The translations under genes and the position numbers were made by a program. The notes beneath the pieces were generated by a model. It was given only the letters and a program-made list of their open reading frames with translations. It did not search any database and was not told the DNA's origin. Shown one piece after another: positions 18,846 to 23,456 of a DNA stretch of 23,456 nucleotides (position 1 is its first letter; each line of letters begins with the position of its first letter). Origin of the DNA: Hypsibius dujardini (Eukaryota > Tardigrada > Eutardigrada > Parachela > Hypsibiidae). Where the stretch lies: positions 1 to 23,456 of the forward strand of contig LRSR01013619.1 of NCBI GenBank assembly GCA_001579985.1, given 5' to 3'.

Positions 18846-21785
18846 TAAGCGGCTGGAAGCGGAACTGGCTAGCCACGAGGGCGCTATCCAGAATGTCCAG
18901 AAGGCGGGAGCTCGATTGATGTCGGAGACTTCGGTAAGTTGGATCGATTAGACGGACAGTTGATCAGTCAGTCAGACAGCCAGAAAGACGGGCAGATAAA
19001 CAGACAGACATACAGACAGGCAGGCAGTAGGCAGGCAGGCAGACAGACATACCGACATACCGACATACATGCCGTATAGAAAAACCAACGTACAGGCAAT
19101 AAAGTAAACGAATGTGTCTTAATTGTATTTTTCTTTAGGGAGGACCGGAAATCGAAGAGCGAATCCAAAACCTTGGCCAGAATTGGGAAGACCTGAAGGC
19201 CCGAGCTGCCGAGCGCGGAACCAAGCTGGACCAGTCATTGGCCTACCAACAGTTCATCGCTAAAGTCGACGAGGAAGAGGCCTGGATCGGTGAGAAAGCC
19301 AACTTACTGCAGGTCGACGACTTCGGTGACACGATCGCCGGGGTGCAAGGTCTCTCGAAGAAGCATGAGGCGTTTGAGACGGACTTGTCGGTGCATCTGG
19401 ATCGGTGCCGCGAGTTGGAGGCTGACGGTGACCGTCTGCTCCAGGAAGGAAATCACCACCGTGACGCGATCGAAGCTCGCCTGCGCCAATTGCGCTCGCG
19501 ACTGGACCAGCTTGTGTCTGCGTCGTTGGCACGCAAGGCCGCGCTGTATGAGAACAGCTCGCTCTTGCAGTTCATGTGGAAGGCTGACGTCGTTGAAGGA
19601 TGGATCGGTATGTCAGTCAAAGACATAGTCAGCCTTAATAATCACACAAGCGCAGGCAGACAGACAGACAATTGGACATTTATAGACAGCGAGACAGACG
19701 AACGGACCAGACTGACTGACAGACAGCGGGACAGACACACACAGACAATTGGACATTTATAGACAGCGAGACAGACGAACGGACCAGACAGCCGGACAGA
19801 CTGACTGACAGACAGCGGGACAGACAGCGGGACAGACACACACAGACAAATATACATGTCTGCAATAAGGCATGATAACACTCATGACGTTCCTTTTTCT
19901 TCCAGCTGAGAAGGAGAACCACGTACGCTCGGACGATTTCGGTCGCGACCTGAACTCGGTGCAAACCCTCCTGGCCAAACAAGACACATTCGAGGCCTCG
20001 CTGGTGGCCTTCGAACAGGAAGGCATCCACACATTGACCGACATGAAGAACAAGCTCGTTGCCGACGGTCATCGTGCCACCGCGGCCATTGTCAGCCGCC
20101 ACAGTGTGGTTATTGCGCGCTGGCAGAAACTGCTGCAGGATGCTGCACGCCGCAAGGAGCACCTGCAGACCATGCAGGACCGTTTCCGTCAGATCGAGGA
20201 GCTGTATCTGTTGTTTGCCAAAAAGGCGTCCGCCTTCAACTCGTGGTTCGAGAACGCCGAAGAGGACTTGACTGACCCGGTGCGCTGCAACAGCGTGGAG
20301 GAGATTGAAGCGCTGCAGGAAGCTCATCGACAGTTCCAAGTAAGCATGCGATTCATTGAGAGAAAACTTTAGGAATTTCGCTTAGTTCGATTGTTGAAAT
20401 GTGCACCTTTTTGTTCTTGCAGGAGTCGCTGTCGTCTGCTCAGGCCGATTTCGCTCAGCTCGCCGAACTGGACAAGCGCATCAAGGAGTTTGGGGTCGGT
20501 CCGAACCCCTACACCTGGTTCACCATGGAAGCCCTCGAGGACACGTGGCGCAACCTGCAGAAGATTATCCGCGAGCGCGACAACGAGCTGCAACGCGAAG
20601 GCCAACGCCAGCATCGCAATGACGAGCTGCGCGGTGAATTCGCCAAACACGCCAATGCATTCTACGAGTGGCTGACCGAAACCCGCACCTCCATGATGGA
20701 GACGACGGGATCCCTGGAGAGCCAACTGGAGCAAATTCGAGTACGATCAACACGTTGGCTTGGGCGAGCATTTTCGTTAAACACATTGTCTTGGTCGAGC
20801 AAATTCGTTTTGGTCGAGCAAATTCGTTGATTTTATTGTTTATAATGTAAAATGTCGCACTTGCAGAGAAAAGCTGCCGAGGTTCGAGCTCAACGTGATC
20901 GCCTGAAGAAGATTGAAGATCTCGGAGCCCTGCTGGAGGAGCACCTCATCCTGGACAACCGCTACACCGAGCACAGTACCGTCGCCCTGGCCCAGCAATG
21001 GGAACAGCTGGATCAGCTGGGCATGCGGATGCAGCACAACCTCGAGCAGCAGATCCAGGCCCGCAACACCAGCGGTGTCACCGAGGACTCCCTGCGCGAA
21101 TTCAGCATGATGTTCAAGTGAGTGGTTTCAACTGCTTGTCAAGACTAACGTGTCTGCGTCTGGTCAACGTCACAAGAATTGTGTTTCATTCGCGGATTTT
21201 GTTTCCAGGCATTACGATAAAGACCGCGTCGGGAAGCTGGATCACGACCAATTCAAGTCCTGCCTCCGTGCCCTCGGGTATGACCTGCCCATGGTCGACG
21301 AGGGCCAGTTTGAGCCTGAATTCGAGCAGATCCTCGATGATGTGGACCGAAATCGGTAAGTACTGTCTGTCTCCCTGGCGAATTTGTTTTTTTCGGCTTT
21401 TATGTGCGCGTCCTTCATTTTGACTGTTTTGTATTCTAGTATTGGGTATGTGACCCTGCAAGACTTCATGGCGTTTATGATCAGCCGTGAGACGGAGAAT
21501 GTCACCTCCAAGGACGAAATCCTGCTCGCCTTCAAGGCCCTGTCCTCCGAGGAGCGCCCCTACCTTACCAATGAGGAAATCTACGCTGTAAGACTGGGCT
21601 CCTTCGCTAGTTTGCTCCTCGCGTGTCGGTGAAATGAAACTTATTCTTCTTTTACCTTTTAGAACCTGAGTAAAGAGCAAGGCGACTACATCCGCACGAA
21701 GATGAAGAAGTACAATCAGAATGGCCGTGAAATTCCGGACTCCTTCGACTACACGGAGTTCACGCAGCAGCTGTTCCAGAGCTAA
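6369..21785 (+). CDS. alpha-Spec: Alpha-spectrin, complete, 21 coding exons
   Basis: Joined exons: 6369-6562, 7150-7363, 7504-7728, 7976-8172, 12245-12782, 13155-13638, 13805-14307, 14541-15101, 15409-15885, 16192-16721, 16936-17332, 17475-17874, 18162-18346, 18457-18933, 19139-19607, 19906-20339, 20423-20740, 20867-21117, 21209-21355, 21440-21587, 21663-21785. These sum to 7,272 nt (2,423 aa; the fly protein is about 2,415). All junctions are GT-AG and preserve frame. The protein forms antiparallel heterodimers with beta-spectrin, joined head to head into tetramers that crosslink actin under the plasma membrane. Order: N-terminal partial repeat (tetramer site), 20 triple-helical repeats of ~106 aa each marked by a Trp in helix A (for example ELESW, LAWI, ETWL), SH3 within repeat 9, dimer-nucleating repeats 19-20, and C-terminal EF hands. 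Intron 4 hosts an opposite-strand gene. Identification is essentially certain; the UTR limits are not. Confidence 0.97.
6609..6701. repeat. 31-nt tandem repeat, 3 copies, in intron 1
   Basis: Each unit is four GATT followed by gacacggcttgtgct; starts at 6609, 6640 and 6671. The last copy has one substitution near its end. Confidence 0.9.
7150..7363 (+). CDS. alpha-Spec: alpha-spectrin exon 2: repeat 1
   Basis: Completes the split Arg codon from exon 1 and reads [14 protein letters not shown], the conserved start of repeat 1. Ends AAG|gtcggg in phase 0, the weakest donor of the gene; the upstream and downstream protein alignment nevertheless fixes it. Confidence 0.93.
7504..7728 (+). CDS. alpha-Spec: alpha-spectrin exon 3: end of repeat 1, start of repeat 2
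   Basis: Reads [10 protein letters not shown] through [11 protein letters not shown] to FEDFQK, both ends in phase 0. The following intron holds a (TTGA)n tract at 7783-7828. Confidence 0.95.
7976..8172 (+). CDS. alpha-Spec: alpha-spectrin exon 4: repeat 2 helices B and C
   Basis: Reads DMASQEKRV to EIQRFNR; Arg is split CG|gtaagg across the 4,072-bp intron 4 that contains the nested minus-strand gene. Confidence 0.95.
8173..8769. other. Alpha-spectrin intron 4, left part
   Basis: Noncoding on the plus strand, with a CTGT-rich tract at 8515-8632. It also forms the 3' flank of the nested minus-strand gene; I found no AATAAA on the minus strand here. Confidence 0.6.
8515..8632. repeat. Imperfect (CTGT)n/(GACA)n tract
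   Basis: Tetranucleotide repeat interrupted by CTGTGTGA and TTTG units; frames through it on both strands are spurious. Confidence 0.9.
8770..11297 (-). CDS. Nested antisense gene: predicted secreted Pro/Tyr-repeat, Thr-rich protein
   Basis: Proposed exons 11297-9872 and 9614-8770 (minus strand), joined by a 257-bp intron that contains a GACA array; donor TTTG|gtgagt, acceptor cattcccag, phase 1, giving about 756 aa. Residues 1-24 look like a signal peptide (hydrophobic ILTLICLL core, then IIDA). Next comes a Gly/Pro/Tyr region with five perfect APTGLAYP repeats, a long Thr/Ser/Ala region that could carry O-glycans, an acidic stretch, then a strongly basic cluster (RRRRRK and following). Exon 2 is again Thr/Ser-rich with a duplicated KK-TT-TTDE block. 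No known family recognised; the composition suggests an extracellular matrix, cuticle or mucin-like protein. It lies wholly inside alpha-spectrin intron 4 on the other strand. Exon 1 is well supported; exon 2 contains donor-like GTGAGT and GTAAGT motifs, so its true structure may differ. Confidence 0.65.
8970..9042. repeat. Degenerate GTCGAAGTC/GAGGAT minisatellite within nested gene
   Basis: On the minus strand it encodes a run of Ser-Thr-Ser units in exon 2 of the nested gene. The unit is about 9-18 nt and keeps frame. Confidence 0.6.
9666..9856. repeat. (CTGT)n/(GACA)n array in the nested gene's intron
   Basis: Nearly continuous tetranucleotide repeat. The long minus-strand frame of the nested gene reads into it as QTDRQTDR, but a GTGAGT donor at 9871 lies just before the repeat, so I treat it as intron. 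Confidence 0.9.
10848..10968. repeat. 24-nt coding tandem repeat, 5 copies
   Basis: Encodes APTGLAYP on the minus strand in the nested gene. Copies differ at silent positions (cccgtc, ctgtgg, cccgtt variants), so the peptide is more conserved than the DNA. Confidence 0.9.
11298..12244. other. Alpha-spectrin intron 4, right part; upstream region of the nested gene
   Basis: No supported coding exon. It should include the minus-strand promoter of the nested gene, though I see no convincing TATA box. A (CT)n tract at about 12190-12214 forms an extended polypyrimidine stretch ahead of the exon 5 acceptor. Confidence 0.5.
12245..12782 (+). CDS. alpha-Spec: alpha-spectrin exon 5: repeats 3 and 4
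   Basis: Reads [14 protein letters not shown], then [12 protein letters not shown] to ADIDDK. Ends AAG|gtattt in phase 0. The last 15 bases plus donor are repeated twice more in the intron. Confidence 0.95.
12768..12842. repeat. 25-nt tandem triplication spanning the exon 5 donor
   Basis: Three exact copies (12768-12792, 12793-12817, 12818-12842), each containing the exon-end sequence gacgataag followed by gtattttgtc. Only the first donor keeps the reading frame; reading on gives VFCRY then a stop. Confidence 0.97.
13155..13638 (+). CDS. alpha-Spec: alpha-spectrin exon 6: repeats 5 and start of 6
   Basis: Starts [11 protein letters not shown] (the TTG here is an internal Leu, not a start) and contains [12 protein letters not shown] and [11 protein letters not shown]. 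Ends G|gtaaga in phase 1. Confidence 0.95.
13674..13733. repeat. (GACA)n array in intron 6
   Basis: Tetranucleotide repeat with GGCA variants at its right end; starts 36 bases after the donor. Confidence 0.95.
13805..14307 (+). CDS. alpha-Spec: alpha-spectrin exon 7: repeats 6 and 7
   Basis: Completes a split Asp ([12 protein letters not shown]) and contains [13 protein letters not shown]. Ends CAG|gttggt in phase 0. Confidence 0.94.
14541..15101 (+). CDS. alpha-Spec: alpha-spectrin exon 8: repeats 8 and start of 9
   Basis: Begins [13 protein letters not shown], and contains [12 protein letters not shown] and [11 protein letters not shown]. Ends AAG|gtaaga in phase 0 directly ahead of the SH3-bearing exon. 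Confidence 0.95.
15172..15302. repeat. (GACA)n array in intron 8
   Basis: Tetranucleotide tract with GGCA and GAAA variants. The exon 8 frame stays open through it only because the repeat lacks stops. Confidence 0.95.
15409..15885 (+). CDS. alpha-Spec: alpha-spectrin exon 9: SH3 domain and start of repeat 10
   Basis: SH3 spans about codons 8-65 of the exon: ASYEY (usual motif ALYDY), KSPREVS, KKGDIV, KDWWKIE, and [11 protein letters not shown]. The ligand-binding Tyr, Trp and Pro positions are kept. After it, [11 protein letters not shown] starts the next repeat. In spectrins this domain is inserted in repeat 9 and binds proline-rich partners. Confidence 0.96.
15940..16115. repeat. AT-rich self-complementary block in intron 9
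   Basis: Contains several aactaaaa/ttttagtt motifs in both orientations, reminiscent of the block at 4260-4460. Family and boundaries are uncertain. Confidence 0.35.
16192..16721 (+). CDS. alpha-Spec: alpha-spectrin exon 10: repeats 10 and 11
   Basis: Reads [28 protein letters not shown] and [12 protein letters not shown]; ends CG|gtaaat in phase 2. Confidence 0.95.
16846..16887. repeat. 21-nt tandem duplication in intron 10
   Basis: Two copies of a tttggtcggcatgtgtcct motif about 50-90 bases before the exon 11 acceptor. Confidence 0.85.
16936..17332 (+). CDS. alpha-Spec: alpha-spectrin exon 11: repeats 12 and start of 13
   Basis: Reads [21 protein letters not shown] and [12 protein letters not shown]; ends GAG|gtgcgt in phase 0. 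Confidence 0.95.
17475..17874 (+). CDS. alpha-Spec: alpha-spectrin exon 12: repeats 13 and 14
   Basis: Reads [11 protein letters not shown] and [17 protein letters not shown] to LNTGK; the Asn after it is split A|AT across intron 12 (phase 1). Confidence 0.95.
17892..18122. repeat. CTGTCTGTGGT minisatellite filling intron 12
   Basis: About 230 of the 287 intron bases are alternating CTGT and GGT units forming 7-, 11- and 18-nt higher-order copies. Confidence 0.95.
18162..18346 (+). CDS. alpha-Spec: alpha-spectrin exon 13: repeat 14/15 junction
   Basis: Reads (N)[17 protein letters not shown] and KDLDFWLGE; ends GAG|gtaaga in phase 0. Confidence 0.95.
18457..18933 (+). CDS. alpha-Spec: alpha-spectrin exon 14: repeats 15 and 16
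   Basis: Reads [14 protein letters not shown] (internal Met) and [13 protein letters not shown]; ends TCG|gtaagt in phase 0. Confidence 0.95.
18959..19060. repeat. GACA/GGCA tract in intron 14
   Basis: Imperfect tetranucleotide repeat with cataccga units at its right end. Confidence 0.85.
19139..19607 (+). CDS. alpha-Spec: alpha-spectrin exon 15: repeats 16-18
   Basis: Reads [30 protein letters not shown] and KADVVEGWI; ends G|gtatgt in phase 1. Confidence 0.95.
19652..19856. repeat. GACA-rich 77-nt tandem duplication in intron 15
   Basis: A 77-nt unit containing aattggacatttatagacag is present at about 19670 and again at 19747, flanked by plain GACA repeats. Confidence 0.9.
19906..20339 (+). 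CDS. alpha-Spec: alpha-spectrin exon 16: repeats 18 and 19
   Basis: Reads [15 protein letters not shown] and [19 protein letters not shown], the latter very strongly conserved because repeats 19-20 nucleate the alpha-beta dimer. Ends CAA|gtaagc in phase 0. Confidence 0.95.
20423..20740 (+). CDS. alpha-Spec: alpha-spectrin exon 17: repeats 19 and 20
   Basis: Reads [28 protein letters not shown] and [14 protein letters not shown]; ends CGA|gtacga in phase 0. The phrase gagcaaattcg at its end recurs in the intron. Confidence 0.93.
20867..21117 (+). CDS. alpha-Spec: alpha-spectrin exon 18: end of repeat 20 and linker to EF hands
   Basis: Reads [20 protein letters not shown] and [20 protein letters not shown]; ends AA|gtgagt in phase 2. 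Confidence 0.95.
21209..21355 (+). CDS. alpha-Spec: alpha-spectrin exon 19: EF hand 1
   Basis: Loop [12 protein letters not shown]: first, third and ninth positions are Asp, but position 5 is Val and position 12 is Gln instead of Glu. Ends CG|gtaagt in phase 2. Confidence 0.95.
21440..21587 (+). CDS. alpha-Spec: alpha-spectrin exon 20: EF hand 2
   Basis: The loop spans the exon junction, [12 protein letters not shown]: Ile at position 5 and Asp at position 12. Followed by [13 protein letters not shown]. Ends GCT|gtaaga in phase 0. Confidence 0.95.
21663..21785 (+). CDS. alpha-Spec: alpha-spectrin exon 21: C-terminus
   Basis: Reads [17 protein letters not shown] to FTQQLFQS and TAA at 21783-21785, collinear with the C-terminal EF-hand-like segment of other alpha-spectrins. 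Confidence 0.95.
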   Translation, partial: NLSKEQGDYIRTKMKKYNQNGREIPDSFDYTEFTQQLFQS

Positions 21786-21790
21786 ATAAA
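21785..21790 (+). promoter_or_regulatory. AATAAA overlapping the alpha-spectrin stop codon
   Basis: The last A of TAA starts an AATAAA. If used it would give an almost absent 3' UTR; a CA/CG dinucleotide stretch follows, not an obvious GU-rich element, so use is uncertain. Confidence 0.4.
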
Positions 21791-22098
21791 CATACACACA
21801 CACACACGCGCGCACTGCAAAATGCGTTGCAGTAGCTGACGGCGTAGCCCCGCCCCCTTGGGTCCGCGGGAGACGACGTGAAGACTAAATATTCCTTTTT
21901 CTTGCATTTTTGGGCATTTTTCACACACTTCTCTTTGTCTCTCTCCCTCTTTGTCTCTTGTCTATGGAAGGGCGGAGAGCACACACCGGTATCGTCTAAT
22001 TTTTCATTGTTTGGTGTATTTGTGTTTGCGTGTTTGTGCGGAGGATGCCTGCTGTGTTTTTTGTCAAATTTTCGTTGTAGCCGTTTTTTGTCCGCGCG

Positions 22099-22329
22099 GT
22101 TTCCCCATCTGCGGAGAAGGTTTCCCCCATATGCGGAGAGGGTTCCCTCATCTGCGGAGAGGGTTCCCTCATCTGCGGAGAAGGTTCCCTCGTCTGCGGA
22201 GAGGGTTCGCCCCATCTGCGGAGAGGGTTCCCTCATCTGCGGAGAGGGTTCCCCATCTGCGGAGAAGGTTCCCTCATCTGCGGAGAAGGTTCCCCCATCT
22301 GCGGAGAAGGTTCCCCATCTGCGGAGAAG
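22099..22329. repeat. ~21-nt minisatellite, 11 copies, in the 3' UTR
   Basis: Unit ggttccctcatctgcggaga, followed by a or g, with length variants of 19-23 nt. Copy-length variation breaks every reading frame repeatedly, which argues against coding. Confidence 0.95.
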
Positions 22330-22498
22330 TCGTCGCATCGCATTTGTCTAGTGACTGGAATAATTATTTTCTCTCTCTCGTACATAATCGTGTCGGCTTT
22401 AATTGTTATTGCGCCTTTTTTTCTATGTCTCGACCGCGTGTTGCCGCGTCGAGAGCTTTTTTCGTCTCCATCGTTGCTGCTTTGCATCGAGTCACCTG

Positions 22499-22504
22499 AA
22501 TAAA
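22499..22504 (+). terminator. Polyadenylation signal AATAAA for alpha-spectrin
   Basis: Canonical hexamer followed within 10-30 bases by a T/G-rich stretch (ttgtgttttatgtttt), the usual downstream element. It lies about 280 bases before the stop codon of the convergent minus-strand gene. Confidence 0.6.
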
Positions 22505-22779
22505 GTGGCAATTTGTGTTTTATGTTTTACTCGCAAGTACCCAGTCATAACACTCGAGACACATTATTAAAGGAACAAATTTCGCCGATGAATTGAATTG
22601 AAATGAATACTGTACAGGCATGACCATCCAGATTAGGCTTTGGGAGCTCCACGAATGAGCAAAGCGGCACTTTGAGGAGAGAAAAAGGAACGATGCCGGA
22701 GAGAAAGGAACAGAGAGCGCTTAAAGTATCATTTTTAGAGATCGGACAGAATGAGAAAAAGCTGCGGAGGTGCTCGTAC

Positions 22780-23353
22780 CTAAATTGCTTTTTGAGACAA
22801 CTTGGTCGGAGGCGCATGCGTCGCGGCATGTCGGATCAACGCGGACACTTCATTGGCGAATGCTTTCTGGCAGAAGGTGCACCGACGGTATTCCAAGATC
22901 AGGCCAGCGTCCAAAAAGTCGTTTTCCTCCACTTTGATGACCTTGTCCTTGTCGAGATCGGCGGTACGGAGGCACTTCCAGAAGCAGGCCGGCGAGTCCT
23001 TAAAGTGGTCCATGCCTTCGTCGTGAGTGGGCCGATTGGTGGGATCGGCGGCCACCACCTCGTCGCCACAAAAGTAGCAGTCGAAGAGTTTGCGGAACAC
23101 TCCGGCCGGTTCCACGGCAAGGGTCTTTTTGTCACGGTGGTGGACAGCGACTCTCTGCTTGGCGGCGGCAGACTGTTGTGCACGTTCCAAAAGGCTGGCA
23201 GCGGGAGCAGCAGTGGACGTGGACGGGATTCCACAGCTCTGGTCGTTGTTGCGGCGGATGGTGGATAACGAAGCAAGAGCGCTGGTGGCAGGAGGCGGCG
23301 GGATGAAGACTTCGTCCGGTTCGTCCATCGGCTCCTCCTTTGGCACCAGCAAA
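22780..23353 (-). CDS. Last exon of a probable zinc-binding protein (5' part outside window)
   Basis: Runs from an acceptor (gttgcttgtag, exon begins at 23353 in phase 2) to a stop at 22780, 190 full codons. The N-terminal part is Pro/Glu and Ala/Ser-rich and starts LLVPKEEPMDEPDEVF. A Cys/His cluster, CYFC followed by THDEGMDHFKDSPACFWKC, has the spacing C-x2-C-x20-H-x6-C. Further on, CTFCQKAFANEVSALIRHAATH fits a C2H2 zinc finger with one extra residue (C-x2-C-x13-H-x3-H). A nuclear DNA- or protein-binding role is likely, but the family is not recognised. The gene is transcribed toward alpha-spectrin, tail to tail. Confidence 0.7.
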
Positions 23354-23383
23354 CTACAAGCAACCACAAATACAAGTACTTAC
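23354..23383 (-). other. Possible ultra-short (30-nt) intron or intron 3' end
   Basis: On the minus strand a perfect gtaagt lies only 30 bases before the acceptor. Either this is a minimal intron or the gtaagt is incidental and the intron extends past the right edge through the GACA array. Confidence 0.3.
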
Positions 23384-23403
23384 CGATGTACATCTACATG
23401 TAT

Positions 23404-23456
23404 TTATCTGTCTGTCTGTCTGTCTGTCTGCCTGTCTGTCTGTCTGTCTGTCTGTC
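23404..23456. repeat. (CTGT)n array at the right edge
   Basis: Nearly pure tetranucleotide repeat with one CTGC unit; continues off the window. Confidence 0.95.

Larger units (their letters stand above)
21786..22520 (+). other. Alpha-spectrin 3' UTR (inferred)
   Basis: No further exon joins here. The region runs through a CA repeat, CT-rich sequence and an 11-copy minisatellite to an AATAAA at 22499 followed by a T/G-rich stretch. Confidence 0.5.

Noticed and set aside
21760-22511. Repeat protein encoded by the 3' minisatellite (either strand)
   Set aside because: Unit lengths vary between 19 and 23 nt, so frames change between copies; there is no splice or start support.

Overview
The window is nuclear DNA from an invertebrate animal. 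It carries intron-rich genes with GT-AG introns of about 65 bp to 4 kb, AATAAA-type polyadenylation signals, and a complete alpha-spectrin whose deduced length (about 2,423 aa) and residue pattern are close to insect alpha-spectrin. Presence of a DNA polymerase beta relative (absent from flies and Caenorhabditis) and very abundant GACA/CTGT tetranucleotide tracts are compatible with several protostome groups. I cannot name the species from sequence alone.

Layout: (1) 7-1977, plus strand: a two-exon DNA polymerase beta-like gene. Its single intron is mostly filled by a ~593 bp palindromic (foldback) element. All three polymerase catalytic aspartates and the dRP-lyase lysine are substituted, and an A8 homopolymer breaks the frame once. 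(2) 1978-6319: no convincing protein-coding sequence. It holds an inverted-repeat element, minisatellites, GGCA/GACA microsatellites and perhaps a 5' noncoding exon of the next gene. (3) 6369-21785, plus strand: the complete 21-coding-exon alpha-spectrin gene: N-terminal tetramerisation helix, 20 spectrin repeats, SH3 domain inserted in repeat 9, and C-terminal EF-hand region. Every junction was read from donor/acceptor sites and keeps frame. (4) Inside the 4.07 kb intron 4 of alpha-spectrin, on the opposite strand (11297-8770), sits a nested gene for a predicted secreted, Pro/Tyr-repeat and Thr-rich protein. (5) 21786-~22520: alpha-spectrin 3' UTR with an 11-copy ~21-nt minisatellite. (6) 22780-23353, minus strand: the last exon of a convergent gene for a probable zinc-binding protein that continues beyond the right edge.

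The genes are not an operon and have no evident shared pathway. Alpha-spectrin builds the submembrane skeleton, the Pol beta-like protein belongs to a base-excision-repair family, and the nested gene looks extracellular. The most interesting items are the Pol beta-like pseudoenzyme (or decaying gene), the nested antisense secreted-protein gene, and the tandem triplication of the exon 5 splice donor of alpha-spectrin.
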